Assembly (NCBI GenBank): GCA_028829895.1
Contig: CM054182.1
Location: forward strand, 20,103,501 to 20,167,500
Origin: Sinotaia quadrata
Lineage: Eukaryota; Mollusca; Gastropoda; Architaenioglossa; Viviparidae
Direction: 5' to 3'
Length of the DNA stretch: 64,000 bases
In this document: positions 45,331-58,628 of the stretch, piece after piece
How positions within the stretch are numbered: the stretch's first letter is position 1
Layout of the letters: every line of letters starts with the position of its first letter
Made by a program: the position numbers and the translations under genes
The notes under the pieces: generated by a model
The model's database searches: none
What the model was told of the DNA's origin: nothing
The model's input: only the letters and a program-made list of their open reading frames with translations

Positions 45331-47629
45331 TTACGCTAAATTCACTGTTTCCTCTTTTGTGTGCGTGCGAGTCTCAAAGTATTGTTGGAATTAACAGGTT
45401 CGCTTTTCCTGCTCGTCCTATAGCAGCAAGCAGCAGGATGCTCAACGTAGCGGCAACAGAATGCTGTACAGCGCCAATAGTGTGCCAGTAGCATAGTTTT
45501 GTTTTTTGTTTCTGTACATTCTTGCGTAGGCACACCAAATGAAGTCGGGTAAGCGCGAACTACTCGTATGTACCAGTTGCAAACTGATCATCGTTATGAT
45601 TTTTTCATTAATAAGTTTTTCTTCGTCTTGCAGTCAACCCTTAGAAAGGAGTTGAGCACCTATGTTGAAAACCGAAGAAAACAGGAGATTGCCTGTCAGT
45701 CTTGACTCCAAGGGTCTGCGGCAGGAATTTGTCTTGGTTTAGTAACCCTCGTTTGCTTTCCACAGAAACCAATTTTATAGCAGGATTGACCCGAGTTAGA
45801 CCAAATTCCTTGCGAATTGAGGTATTGTGGAAATGAGTTTAACTTTTTCGGGTTATAGCAAAGATCTTGTTATCTTCGCGGGTCTTCATGTTTTTAACGA
45901 GGAGCTATTCCAGGAGAAATAAATGTATCTAATTTTCGGCAGTTACATCTTCTCAGTTAAGCAATTTGGCTATCGCGTTTATTTAATTAATCGCAGTTAT
46001 CTTTTCCTTTATATTATTTAGGTAGCGTTGTTCACAACAGAAATGTTCACGTTTCCTTGGTAACTGACAGGAGATGTTTAGAGGGAGAGAAGTTGTCCTG
46101 GATTGCAATAAGTTCACATACTCGACATGATTAGATTTCGAGAATAGTTGCGGCAAGCTGCGAGTGAAGAAAATATTCTCCGAGAGTTAACAGCATAAAA
46201 TATTGTTTTGTAATACTGGGCCTGGCGTCTACATGCAGCAGATAAGTTTCACATGAAATCTCTGTAGCATTTACCAAACTTCTCAGTTCTCGGGCGGATA
46301 AGCAACTGTTGTCCACGTCATGCGGTTTCCTGATTGTGCGGAGTGTGCTTCCCCAGATAGCAAGTGAAAAATAAAATATGTATTTTTCACGATCAAAATT
46401 AGATAAAAATTTAGTTTCTGAACATGTTTATTGACATACATAGTATTTATATGTGCCTTAATAATGGCTATTCAATGAAAATATGTGTAAAGTATAGAGA
46501 TTGAAATTGACATCACATCTGTACAGACGTGCACTTTGAGATTCTTGTACAGATGAAACAGTCTGACGAAAACGAAGGGGTTCAATGAGCTTGGAAGAGC
46601 TTTTTTATTTGAACGCATTTTCAGTGAAATCACTTGCCAGGCAGCCCGAACACAAGTGGAAAATCGGCATCTTCACAAACATTAAGCGAAGCAAGAAATA
46701 AATTATAAAAAAAAAATTCTACTTGTTTGCTTGCGGATGGGAGGCGGTGTTTCTCACTCTTCCAGTTATGGACGAGTTGTTGCTGAATGTTATCTAATAT
46801 GAAGTTAATTGTTGCAGCTGCTCTTGACACATGAAGTAATATTTTAAATTAATTTTGCTCTTTTTGTTCATTTGTATGCTTCAAAGGGTTATGTAAAGCC
46901 GTAATTGCGCAAAAATATTTTTTTTTCTCTCTCTCTCTCTCCCCTCCCCCCAATTCCCCAAGTTTGTTGATATTGATCGCCTTCGAAACTGAAGAGTCGG
47001 TGAACATAACGTTAATGACAGACTGCGGTGGTACGTGACGGATGTAGGTCACTCGTTGGTGATGCGTGACGATGTAGGTCTGTTCTCGAGCTGCGTGAGT
47101 GATGGCAGGTGAAATGAGGTTGTTTGGGCTCATCTCGACATGTCAAAATAAGCACTCTTCCAACGGCTGTAATTAATTTGTAATTAAAAAAAAAATGTAT
47201 AGATGTTTGGTCACAGTACACGTACATCAGCAAGATAAATACATTATCAGAATACATGTACACCGATAAAATAGCTACATTATCAGAATATACCTAATTT
47301 ACATCAGTAAGCTAGATACATCGACATTGTTTATGTATATCGACAAGATAGTTACCTTATGTAAGCATAGCCTGCACATGCAAGATAAACCTTTTCAAAC
47401 AAGTTTTTAAAGATAGGTAGTTTCTACAGATATATGCCTCATATAGATTGCATTAAAACTCTCTCCATAAATGGTTATCTAGCTTAATTATAATTTTTTA
47501 AAAATAGAGCAAGGATGTTTCTTTAGTGTGTAGAAATGCTTCCATGCATGAGTATCTATCTCTCATGTTTTGCATAATAAATCTTTTTCACACACTTAAC
47601 CAGTAAACCCCTAAGTATAGTGCACTAGC
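45331..47629. other. No gene seen
   Basis: Mixed sequence with several short minus frames (for example 46830-46630 and 47133-46849) that lack recognisable motifs. A short CT-run lies at 46927-46940. Weak 35-45 bp periodicity (A(C/T)ATTATCAGAAT) occurs at 47240-47300. Confidence 0.4.
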
Positions 47630-47790
47630 ACACCCTCATTACAACGCATCCCTTCTCAGTACAACGCATTCCGCCTCTGTACAGTGCATCCCTTCTCAGT
47701 ACAACGCATTCCGCCTCAGTACAGTGCATCCCTTCTCAGTACAACGCATTCCGCCTCAGTACAGTGCAGCCCTTCTCAGTACATTGCACA
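47630..47790. repeat. 40-bp minisatellite built from 20-bp half units
   Basis: The half-units CTCAGTACAACGCATTCCGC and CTCAGTACAGTGCATCCCTT alternate about four times, showing an older 20-bp repeat that later amplified as a dimer. Confidence 0.9.
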
Positions 47791-49109
47791 CACTTGATAG
47801 AATACATAAGAACACTTTGCATAAGTTCTCATCACCTTAAAAATTATTTATTATTTTAATTATTTAATGTAAGTATTATTTCATAAGCACTATAGATTCC
47901 TTAAAAAAAAAAAAAAAATTTCAGGCCATTATACGTTTCCTTAAAAATGATTTATTTAGTGCACTCTATACGTTTTTTTGTATAATTTGTTTATGAAATT
48001 AAGATGCTTTGTATTATAAAATATTTATTTTGTTGTCATCGTGCGTGTGTGTTGTCTACTTAAAAATTTAAATTTGTATATTGACATTTTATTTTTAACC
48101 AGATTTTTTTGATTACTACATAAACAATGAATGTTTGGGATGAAACAGCATACAGACAGTCTGATAATACGATTATAAAGCAATAAAGCAGGTATTTATT
48201 TGTTAATGCTTGTTTTTTGTCCGTTTTTATGGTATTTAAAAATATATATATACCTCAATTTAAGCTTAAGAGTAAATGAGAGGAAGGAGCCAATGATATT
48301 TTATTGCGCCATTGTACTTTAGCGATTTTTGTATTCAAGACTGATTAAAGTGGTTGATAATTGTAGTAGCTTCCCTTTGAGCTTCATTAAGCTGTCTCTT
48401 TGAAATCCGACGAGATTCAAACATATCTTATGGCTTGCTCACACATTACTGATTAGTTTGAATTTTTAATTTTATTTCCATCACATCCTGATGAAAGTCG
48501 CGCGCACGCACTTGTTAATGCAAGAAGAAAAGTTAATGCGGTTTGATGTGTTTTAATCGTAGGGGGTCGAAACTTTTATCAACTACTTGATTTTTGATTG
48601 GACGGAGCTGATGACTAGTTATTGAGACTCCCATAGTTAGAACAGTCTGTTATCGTTCATTTGTCGACTGATAAAGAGGGAACACATAACTCTTGCTTAC
48701 TAAAGTTCAGAACTTGATGCAGGGACCATGAATTCAATAAAGTTTGTTGTTTTAATAATGTAATTTTGTTCGCCATGAATTAATAATAATGACTTAGCAT
48801 TGTGCAGATGGTCCTTTACTGGTTGATTGATGCGGACTTACACATTTCACTTGTGTGCGTTCTCTCTGAGAGCTGACGTTCGCGTTTTGCTTTTTCCTCC
48901 CATATCGCTTTTAATAACGTGTACGATTAATACAGCTTGTTGTGCTAAAGAAGCATTTTCTGTAAACTTCCAGCAGTGCGTGCAGATCGATGTTACGTCA
49001 GTGATTTATGTATTAATGTTTAATCGCCTGTATTCTTGTGCGGAAAGGCAGGCATCAAGTTTCTTTAAGAGTAATGTAGTGTGTAACAAATGATTTGCAG
49101 AAGCTGATA
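47791..49109. other. No gene seen
   Basis: AT-rich, with A-runs; no exon or element supported. Confidence 0.45.
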
Positions 49110-49727
49110 AGGAAGGGCAGACTCGTGCTTCTAGAACGAATAATAGTTGGTCTTTGGGAAGGGTAGGCTAGTGCTTCTACAACAAATAATAGTTGGTCTT
49201 TGGGAAGGACAGGCTAGTGCTTCTACAACAAATAATAGTTGGTCTTTGGGAAGGACAGGCTAGTGCTTCTACAACAAATAATAGTTGGTCTTTGGGAAGG
49301 GCAGGCTAGTGCTTCTGCAGCAAATAACAGTAAAATAGTTGGTCTTTGAGAAGGGCAGGCTAGTGCTTTGGCAACAAATAATAGCTGGTCTTTGGGAAGG
49401 GCAGGCTAGTGCTTCTGCAGCAAATAACAGTTGGTCTTTGGGAAGGGCAAGCTAGTGATTTTGCAATAAATAATATTTGGTCTTTGGAAAGGATAGCCTA
49501 GTGTTTCTTCAAACAATTGTTGGTTTCTGGGAAGGGCAAGCTAGTGATTTTGCAATAAATAATTGTTGGTCTTTGGGAAGGGCCGGCTAATACATCTAGA
49601 ACAAGTAATAGTTGGTCTTTGGGAAGGGAGGGCTAGTGATTCTAAAACAAATAATAGTTGGTAAAGGGTAGACTAAGGATTCTGAAACAAATAGGTGACC
49701 TTAGGGAAGGGCAGCCTAGTGCTTCTT
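49110..49727. repeat. 46-bp minisatellite, about 13 copies
   Basis: The unit combines AATAATAGTTGGTCTTTGGG, AAGGGCAGGCTAGT and GCTTCTACAACA. The 49140-49320 copies are nearly identical; both edges decay. A few copies carry small insertions (AACAGTAAAATAG). Confidence 0.95.
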
Positions 49728-49728
49728 T

Positions 49729-49857
49729 CACCTTTGGTTCAGTGGCTCACTTTGGTCAGTACATCAAATATCACCTTTGGTTCAGTGGCTCACTTTGGTC
49801 AGTACATCAAATATCACCTTTGGTTCAGTGGCTCACTTTGGTCAGTACATCAAATAT
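49729..49857. repeat. 43-bp minisatellite, 3 exact copies
   Basis: CACCTTTGGTTCAGTGGCTC plus ACTTTGGTCAGTACATCAAA and TAT repeats exactly three times, directly abutting the 46-bp array. Confidence 0.97.
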
Positions 49858-50517
49858 CACCTTTCCGAGCCCGACTTGATATTTTGTTTAATTAATGAGG
49901 TTAAACATGTACATTTGGAACACTTGACTATACTTGACTAACAATTGTGGACCACAAATGTAATACATTTGTCAGTAATTGATTTATTAACAATTTCAAA
50001 CATAAAATAGACAGCAACAGACTAAAACATTAATGCAGTATTTTAATTAACATTTGGCAAAATCCATGGACCGATAACATGATTTTAAGTAACATTCAGA
50101 AACATTATTTTAAATATTCTTTATCAAGTGTTCTGTGTATAATATTTTAATTATTCATTGGTATTTGCCTAAATATATATCTCCAGAGAAAATTAAGCAA
50201 TTATATGTGTGTGTGTGTACACTTGTGTCTTTGTCACATTAAGATTCTGTTTTACTTTCAGTGCATTTCATGTATTAAAATATGTCACGAATAAGATATA
50301 AAATAATCGTGTTCAGTTATTCACAGTGTTTTTATTTTATTTTCTTATTATTAGCAATGTGTGTCAAAGGCACAAGATCATTTGAAATTAAAAAAAAAAT
50401 TTAAATAACTTTATTTGAACAACACAGTACGTGCCGATTTGCAGTGGGTTTAATCAATACAGCTATGCTTGTTTGCCGCAAACCTGTCATTTTTTTTTTC
50501 ATTGGTAAGGTTATTTC

Positions 50518-50525
<8 letters not shown>
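49858..50525. other. No gene seen
   Basis: AT-rich intron-like sequence. Confidence 0.5.

Positions 50526-50572
<47 letters not shown>
50526..50572. repeat. (GA)n microsatellite
   Basis: About 23 GA units. Confidence 0.98.
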
Positions 50573-50574
<2 letters not shown>

Positions 50575-50678
50575 GAATATCTTGTCTTGGGTTATGCTTC
50601 TTAACAAGGTGGTGAATACTCATTTAATTGTGAATATTAACAATAGATAAAATGCATCAGTCACATAATTAGATAAAT

Positions 50679-50690
50679 GTGTGTGTGTGT

Positions 50691-50769
<79 letters not shown>
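50679..50769. repeat. (GT)n(GA)n compound microsatellite
   Basis: A long GT run with one A interruption passes into about 13 GA units. Confidence 0.98.
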
Positions 50770-50949
50770 TAATTTTCTGTATCACATTGGTATTGGACAC
50801 TGTAGAGTTGTTGAAGCATGTGAAATAGAGCACAGTAATTCTACTATTTGAAACCACCGTTAGAGTCATCAGCTGGAGTCTTTTATTAGAAAAATATATG
50901 CGCCCCAAAATTGTACTTGAGTATTTTGGGATGTTGGAACAGTTACAGA

Positions 50950-51345
50950 AACTAGTACTTAATGGATGGCTGAGATAGACCTTACCTACGTATACCAGAA
51001 AATTATATTTTTGGATAGTTGGGACAGACCTATGTACTCATACCAGAAAATTGTATTTATGGATGGTTGAGACAGACCTATGTCCGCATACTAGAAAGTT
51101 GTATTTATGGATAGTTGGGACAGACCTATGTACTCATACCAGAAAGTTGTATTTATGGATGAAATAGACATATCTACTTGTATCAGAAAGTTTTATTTAT
51201 GATTGTTGAGATGTTTTATCTATTTGTCAGAAAGTTGTAATTTATGAATGACTGAGAAAGTAATTTTATTAGAAAATAGACTGATATATGACTGAAACAG
51301 GTGTAGCTACTTGTGTCAGAAAGTTGTATTTATGTTAACGCGAAA
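50950..51345. repeat. 50-55 bp degenerate tandem repeat, about 6-7 copies
   Basis: GGATAGTTGGGACAGACCTA, TGTACTCATACCAGAAAGTT and GTATTTAT recur. Central copies are similar and those after 51150 are progressively shorter and more diverged. Confidence 0.85.
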
Positions 51346-52026
51346 TATTGCAACTAATACCGAAAGACTTGATATCACTTTGTTACTTTGCTAAAGCGGT
51401 CAACCAAGTGATTGCTTGCCTACGAGGAGCTAAATTTGACATGAGTTAAGTTGACGTTTTGAGATTTGTATAAATTATTGATTGATAAAATTCTACTCTT
51501 TATAAAAACTGACTTTAATTCAGCTGAGAATCACAAATATATGAAATATGGATAGATATAATTCGCTAAATATTGTGAACACAAAGAGTGCACGTATATG
51601 GAGATTATAGATTGGACTAGAGATTATCTCAATCGGCCGTAACCTCCATTGTCTGAACTACATTTTAGCGTAAATAAGGCAGAAGAAATGTATAATTGAC
51701 ATTTTGCGAGACAGCCACGAAGACTTATGTTGATGCCTGGGTCTGTTGTAACAAGTCTTTTTTGCGGGTTCTTCTGTCAGACGCGCTCTACGCGTGTGCT
51801 TTAATCCCGCCCGACCTGTAGCCCAGTGGGATATCTATAATTCAGGTTTCTGTTTGCTTCTTTGGGAATCCGACACAGAAACAACCGCCTGCAATCAAAG
51901 TTTTCTATTTCAAGCGATACGTGTATGACGATATAACTTGGATAATCGCTCGGTTTTAATTTGGAGGTAACACAACACTAAAACATCGATTTTTTTTTTT
52001 TTGACCGCGTTCGAGTTTTCTCACTC
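51346..52026. other. No gene seen
   Basis: Unique-looking sequence with no recognised coding frame. Confidence 0.45.
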
Positions 52027-52250
52027 TGTCTAGGGAATTGAAACCATACCATCAGACAGCTTCATAAGATGTTTAGTGTCTGTCTAGGGAATTGAAACCA
52101 TACCATCAGACAGCTTCATAAGATGTTTAGTGTCTGTCTAGGGAATTGAAACCATACCATCAGACAGCTTCATAAGATGTTTAGTGTCTGTCTAGGGAAT
52201 TGAAACCATACCATCAGACAGCTTCATAAGATGTTTAGTGTCTGTCAGGT
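52027..52250. repeat. 54-bp minisatellite, 4 identical copies
   Basis: TGTCTAGGGAATTGAAACCA, TACCATCAGACAGCTTCATA and AGATGTTTAGTGTC repeat at 52027, 52081, 52135 and 52189 without visible differences; a fifth copy is cut off after a few bases. Confidence 0.98.
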
Positions 52251-52904
52251 CAGCTTTTTATTCTCCCCCCCCCCCTTCTCATCCTACTGAGGGTGTGTAT
52301 GTGGTTGTGATTTTTGTCCATTTATGATGGTCTGGTCTGATCGAAACTGTGAAATACAAATGATTCTTGTTGGGAACCGTGTTTGTTAGCGAGTTATTTT
52401 GGTTGGATTTATATAGTATAGATATATCTTTTACCTTTCATCCATGTTCCGTGAGCCTGCCTTTCAAACCATGCACAAGTAAGCAGTTTCATTGCAGAGT
52501 GAACTGTTAGCCACAGTCACGCGCCACCTCAATAAAATTGATCGATTTAAGAACGTGCACTTCAGACGCTAACTTCGATTGAACCCTCCTGTCTATGAGC
52601 ATCGATTAAAGTGAATTGCATTGCGAAATGTTTGCTTTAAAAATCGCGTGAACGTATCGGATACGCCTGACTTCATAATATTCGTTTCGGATAAGGCACG
52701 GGAACTAACTCAGTGCTAAATGATTTATTCTTGTTATTACTTTATAACCTTTTTATTCTTAGGTATTTTAATGCATTGTAGTCCATGGCTGGCTTTTGAG
52801 TGTTGCTATGGGTTTTACAATGTGAGCAGAAATCCCTTATGATGTGTTTTTGCTAGCATCAGTCCGCTGAAATAATCTATTGTAATTGCTATTCAGACAT
52901 CCTG
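52251..52904. other. No gene seen
   Basis: A C-run lies at 52266-52274; otherwise nothing recognisable. Confidence 0.45.
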
Positions 52905-53395
52905 TTGTCGTTTTGAAATTATGCTTTGCACGTCTTTCCTTGACGACGGGATTGTATTTGTAGACAATTATTTCATCTTTGTAAATAGGATTATACTTTA
53001 TGATACTATCCTTTCTTCCTAGGCAGCAAAATTGTTTTTTTGCACGTCATTATTTTTCTCTCGAAAAAGAATTGTACTTTATGACATCATTATTATTTTC
53101 ATATAAAAAAATCTATTGCAATTTGTATGCCATCATTTCTTTCTATACGTCAGAATTGTTCTTTATGCCATTATTTCTTCCTTGACGTCAGAATTGTTCT
53201 TTATGACATCATTTCTTTCTAGACGTCAGAATTGTTCTTTATGACATCATTTCTTTCTAGACGTCAGAATTGTTCTTTATGACATCATTTCTTTCTAGAT
53301 GTCAGAATTGTTCTTTCTGACATAATTTCTTCCTAGACGTCAGAATTGTTCTTTCTGACATCATTTCTTCCTAGATGTCATATTTTCTGCCCATT
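52905..53395. repeat. 38-bp minisatellite with a decayed left flank
   Basis: GACGTCAGAATTGTTCTTTA plus TGACATCATTTCTTTCTA repeats about six to seven times at 53140-53380. To the left, longer and more diverged units are visible back to about 52920. One unit contains a full CRE octamer (53183-53190). Confidence 0.9.
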
Positions 53396-54399
53396 AAACC
53401 ATTCTTTCTACATAGCAGGATTTTAGTTTATGCAACATTACACTTCCTATTAATTTATTCTCTGATTTATTCCATCAGTTATCTCTGCACAATAGGAGTG
53501 TTCTCTATACAGCCTGTGTCATTATTTGTTTCTATATTTATTCTATGATGATCGTGATTGTAACTTAGTTATTATTACCTCTTGGAAAATGGGATTGCAT
53601 TTTTACAGTTACATGCATTTATTAGAAACAGGGTTATTTGTTTATATTTTACAATTTCTTTCAAGGCAACTGAATTTAATTTATTCTGCGCTACTTCTTT
53701 TTTGGAAACACATTTTTGCTTTTAATTAAGGTGCCATATGTTCTCCCTAATTTGTTAATAAGCGTTTTGTAATTCATTCGTATTTATTAACAAGTATAAA
53801 TAAATCTCTTGCGTACCTGCCAATTTATGAAAATCGCAATACAGGAAATGTTTTCCTGTGGCATTTTATTTGCAGTGATATAGCAACCACTCCCTTCCCA
53901 TAACCATTCATTTATTCATTAAAAGAAATAATCAACAACAAAAAGAGAGGTAATTTCAAGATATATTATATATATATATATAAAGCACATTAAATTCCAT
54001 TGTGAACTAATTAATATATTGTGCACATCTTAAAAGGTAAAGGAAAGATTTAACAAAAGAAAATTAATGGCTTTTCTTGATATTAACGAATTAGTAGCAA
54101 CATCATTGCTACATTAATATTAATACTGTGACGTGTTGACACGTGATGCTTAAAATCACTAAACATTGATCATATTCTTGTTTTTCTTAAATCATTAAAA
54201 AAAAAAAAATCGTGCTCGAAGCTTTCCGAGCATATTCAACTGTAGATATTTTCGCAAACATTCTTTATCAAAGTTATAATCATCTTTAATAATAAGAATC
54301 AGAGACTGAGAAGTGCTGTTGAGTTTCATTCTTGATGAAAGCAATCAGTGATCGATCAGTTAATTGTGACGAGTTGTGACGAGTTCTGTATCTTGTGGG
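53396..54399. other. No gene seen
   Basis: AT-rich; weak echoes of the preceding array continue to about 53560. A short TA run lies at 53970-53982. Confidence 0.45.
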
Positions 54400-54898
54400 T
54401 TCTTTGGTTCTATACCTCTGGTTAATTGTTGTGTTTTTACAATGAACAGAATTACTGTGAAATCTTTAGCTCTATACCTCTGGTTAATTGTTGTGTTTTT
54501 ACAATGAACAGAATTACTGTGAAATCTTTAGCTCTATACCTCTGGTTAATTGTTGTGTTTTTACAATGAACAGAATTACTGTGAAATCTTTAGTTCTATA
54601 ACTCTGGTTAGTGGTGTTTTATCAGTGAACAGGATTACTGTGAAATTTTTAGTTCTATAACTCTGGTTAGTTGTTGTGTTTTTTTTCAGTGAACAGAATT
54701 ACTGTGAAATCTTTAGTTCTATAACTCTGGTTAGTGGTGTTTTATCAGTGAACAGGATTACTGTGAAATTTTTAGTTCTATATATCTGGTTAGTTGTTTC
54801 TTCTCCAGTGAACAAAAATACTGTGAAATCTTTAGTTCTATATCTTTGATTAGTTGTTTTTCCAGTGAACAAAAATACTGTGAAATCTTTAGTTCTCT
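54400..54898. repeat. 60-70 bp minisatellite, about 8 copies
   Basis: Units share GTTCTATACCTCTGGTTAAT, TGTTGTGTTTTTACAATGAA and CAGAATTACTGTGAAATCTT. The first three copies are nearly identical at about 70-bp spacing; later ones are shorter and diverged. Confidence 0.95.
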
Positions 54899-54921
54899 AT
54901 CTCACTCTACCACTTAGATGA

Positions 54922-55310
54922 AGGAAAACATTCATTGATTTTAAGAGCTGTTTTTCAAGACACATTTGTAGGCGATACCTTCGCCTACTTGTAGTTAGTT
55001 ATGTGATGGCTTATTTGAACGAAAATATTCATTGATTTTAAGAGCTGTTTTTTGAAGAAACATTTGTAGGCGATACCTTCATCTACTTGTAGTTAGTTAT
55101 GTGATGGCTTATTTGAACGAAAATATTCATTGATTTTAAGAGCTGTTTTTTGAAGAAACATTTGTAGGCGAGATACCTTCATCTACTTGTAGTTAGTTAT
55201 GTGATGGCTTATTTGAACGAAAATATTCATTGATTTTAAGAGCTGTTTTTTGAAGAAACATTTGTAGGCGATACCTTCACCTATTATAGTTAGTTATGTG
55301 CTGGTTTATT
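54922..55310. repeat. 98-bp minisatellite, 4 copies
   Basis: TTCATTGATTTTAAGAGCTG, AAACATTTGTAGGCGATACC and TAGTTAGTTATGTGATGGCT repeat at about 97, 98 and 100 bp spacing. Confidence 0.96.
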
Positions 55311-55689
55311 TATGTTTGAAAGAGAGTGTGAATGAGAGTGTGAATAACCACGTTTAAAACTCAACATTCATTATGCATTTCATCAGTGTCACTTTTAGTT
55401 TCCTTGCTTTTTGCGACCTCCTCCGCTTTTGGTGACCTACGATCTGGTCATGTGAGATTTATTGGTTCTCATATTGACTTCCATATTGACTTTTCTGTCA
55501 GCCTCGATAATCGCATCAAATTGCTTGTGGCAAATGCAATAAGACATGGTCAGTGGAAAGGAAAGGCGAGCTCTAGTCTGATGGTCAGGTCTATGCCCGC
55601 AGCGAACATTTATCTCTCTCAAATTGGCTTTTATAACGCACGCATTTCTCTCTCTCTCTTTTGATTAGCTAAAGTCGCGTTTTATTTTA
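55311..55689. other. No gene called
   Basis: A 92-codon plus frame (55386-55664) and an overlapping minus frame have no recognisable domain. Confidence 0.4.
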
Positions 55690-55990
55690 TTTTTTATTTT
55701 TGTCACATGGTATACACTTTACTATTTTCTTTTACTTGATTGGTTAAAGTCAAGGTTTCTTTTATCATATGGTATGTATTCCGCCATGTTTCTCTTACTT
55801 AGATTGGTTAAAATCAAGGCTTCTTTTATCTTATGGTATGTATTCCGCCATGTTTCTTTTACTTAGATTGGTTAAAGTCAAGGCTTTGATTGTATTCACA
55901 TGGAACATGGTGTGCGGCACTGTCTTTAGTTTCTTTGGCTTACACATTGGCTAAAGGCAAGGCTTCTTGTAGTCATAAAGTGTGTGCACA
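55690..55990. repeat. About 60-70 bp degenerate tandem repeat, 4-5 copies
   Basis: ATTGGTTAAAGTCAAGGCTT, TTATGGTATGTATTCCGCCA and TGTTTCTTTTACTTAGATTG recur; the two central copies are closest. Confidence 0.9.
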
Positions 55991-56573
55991 CCGACAGGTT
56001 TCGTTCACGAAGCCACAGAAGCTACTTTATCAATTTTACAAATCAAATAATGTTTATAAACATTTTTTTCATACACCAGTATCATTCTATATCCAGTCTG
56101 TTTAATACAGTAATTAATAACGAAAGTTTAGTTCTTCGATTCACTTTGTAGGAAAGCCTATCAAAAGATAAAAATAGGCGTATCGATATTCGAACTCACA
56201 CTAAAACAACTGTGATGACGGGTTTCCCTTGCATACACTGAAGTATTTTTTTCGAACCGTTCGGATTTGGGTGTAAACATCTTTGTAAACAGGATTGAGA
56301 GACTACCATTTTTTTTTTTTTTTTAAAGAGGGGAAAATAAAGAACAAAGAATCCGTAGAGTAACTATTCCAGATATTTTATATTGCAAACATTTTTGTAA
56401 TTGTTTCGCATTGTATATTTACAACGCATTTAGAATTTTCGAGTTGTAATACGCTTGCTAGTTGGAAAGTGAAGTCGCTGTAATATCCATGTAATATCCA
56501 TGGTAAAACACCGTAATATCTCTGATGTAAAAGGTTAATTGAGAAACGTATGGATTTTAAAAAAAATCTTTTT
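55991..56573. other. No gene seen
   Basis: AT-rich sequence; nothing recognised. Confidence 0.45.
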
Positions 56574-56714
56574 ATTAGTATAGGTTTACAGAAAGAAAAG
56601 AACGAATTCATTAGTATAGGTTTACAGAAAGAAAAGAACGAATTCGTTAGTATAGGTTTACAGAAAAGAACGAATTCATTAGTATAGGTTTACAGAAAGA
56701 AAAGAACGAATTCA
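56574..56714. repeat. 36-bp minisatellite, 4 copies
   Basis: ATTAGTATAGGTTTACAGAA plus AGAAAAGAACGAATTC repeats; the third copy lacks 5 bp. Confidence 0.95.
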
Positions 56715-56860
56715 GTAGCAGTTCTATCGTGATACTTTAGTTAATCTTTTATTTTTAAGATAAAGCTGATAATAATAATTGACGATTAAATAATAATGAT
56801 AACCAGGTAATGTCTTCGTGAACAACTTAAACGTTAGAGGATTTGATCTACACATATACG

Positions 56861-56868
56861 ACACGCGC

Positions 56869-56925
<57 letters not shown>

Positions 56926-56934
56926 CACACACAC
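56861..56934. repeat. (CG)n(CACG)n(CA)n compound microsatellite
   Basis: Alternating purine-pyrimidine DNA throughout: ACGCGCGCGC, then about 12 GCAC units, then a CA run. Confidence 0.98.
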
Positions 56935-58586
56935 CACGCATGAAGAATATACAGACAGAGATGACACCACTTAGTTTCAGCTCAGTGAAACGTTAGAACG
57001 TGTCGGTGATGCGAGCAAAATGGTGCCACTTATACAACCATTTGTTTGAAGAGAGATTGACAGCGTGGACATAGAGATGTATTTTATACACTGTGAAAAA
57101 GCAGCTTTGTTAAGATTTCAGGAGGGAAAAGTGTAGATTTAACGGTTATATTTAAGCGACATTGTTACTGTGAAATGTTGTTTCTGTAAGTATTGTTTGT
57201 TAATTTTTGTCATTGAATTGAGCACACATCGTTAATACTGTTTTGGAAGCAAGCATTATTTACTAATGTTTATATTGACTACTAAACCTTTGTAATTTAA
57301 TAATTATAAAGTACAACAGCCCATAGAGATAAAATGAGCAGCTTAAAATCATTGGTTACAAAATAACTAGTAACTCTTTTCCCAAGGCGCATGCGTCAGT
57401 GGAACAGTATACGTATGTGGAAAGTGTTGACACAAGACGCAGACTTTAGTAATGGTTTTATTATCACTGTTGGAAGTTGATATGTTGACGACCTTGGAAA
57501 AGGTCCGGTGATATCTGCGTAATTTACACGTTTTATTGTTCGTTGCCCTGTCACGTTAGGAGCTATTTCCGGTTTACAAGTTCAGTGAGAAAACAACTGA
57601 AGGAAAAAAAGATTGTTGCGCTTCACTGGTTCTACTCCGAAGAAAACATGTAGGGGTTCATTTGCCCACTCTTCAGTTGCGTTTGCCTCCTCCCCCCCTC
57701 CCCCGAGGAAATTGATGAAATAAACAAAACTGATCATCAAAAACACTCCGATACAGCGACAGGCAACGGATAACTTTCTGTTTACACTTTCACAACCGTT
57801 ACACTTCGAGCAGTAAGTTAAAAGTTCATGGTGCAAACAAAGTAAGAAATTATTACACAAGCAGATGCAGTCTCCAGATAGAACAATTTCCCTTGCGGCT
57901 ACAGTCACCCAGTCCTACAAGTAAGAGGTTGAAGGCAGACATTTTTGCCTGCCCAAGAGTTGGTCGCGCGGCAAGTCCTGCGAAGGACATCAATATATTG
58001 AACCGTATTCATATCCGCCTCAGCAATCAGCATAGTAAAGTGTTCTATAAGAGAACAGGGGCTGGAAATTTAGTATACACTAGCAAGAAAGAAAACACAT
58101 GTAGAGCACTTATATTGTAATAAACCAGCCGAGTCATAGCGCTGTGTGGAGCCAGGGCAGAACATCGTCAAATACATCTGGATGTTTAACTTATATAGTG
58201 AATTTATAATGTAATTAGCATAATATTTCCCGGTGCCTAAAACGTAGCAAATGATAATGTGTAATAAGAAGAATATACAGCTATCATATATGATTGACAT
58301 CGATACATACGCTATTAGGTTGCCCAGTGGTTTACCAATCAAGATTATTCAAGTAAACAAAATTCAGACATTGCATAATGAAGACGCACCCTATTCAGTA
58401 AAGCATAATACATCACCACAAGCTTGTGCTTGTCAATAGAAAAATGACATCTATTCGGAATTTGAAAACTATTTATTTATTTTTTATTTTTTTAAATAAA
58501 TTTTTTGTTTTTATTAATGGAATCAATAAATAATTTTAAATATTTTAGAAATTTAACAACTAGATTTTATTTGTTTGCTCCTGGTT
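56935..58586. other. No gene seen
   Basis: Several short frames (for example 57908-57582 minus, 57893-58120 plus) without recognisable domains. Confidence 0.4.
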
Positions 58587-58628
58587 TGTGTGTGTGTGTG
58601 TGTGTTTGCGTGTGTGTGTGTGTGTGTG
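58587..58628. repeat. (TG)n microsatellite
   Basis: About 20 TG units with one interruption. Confidence 0.97.
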
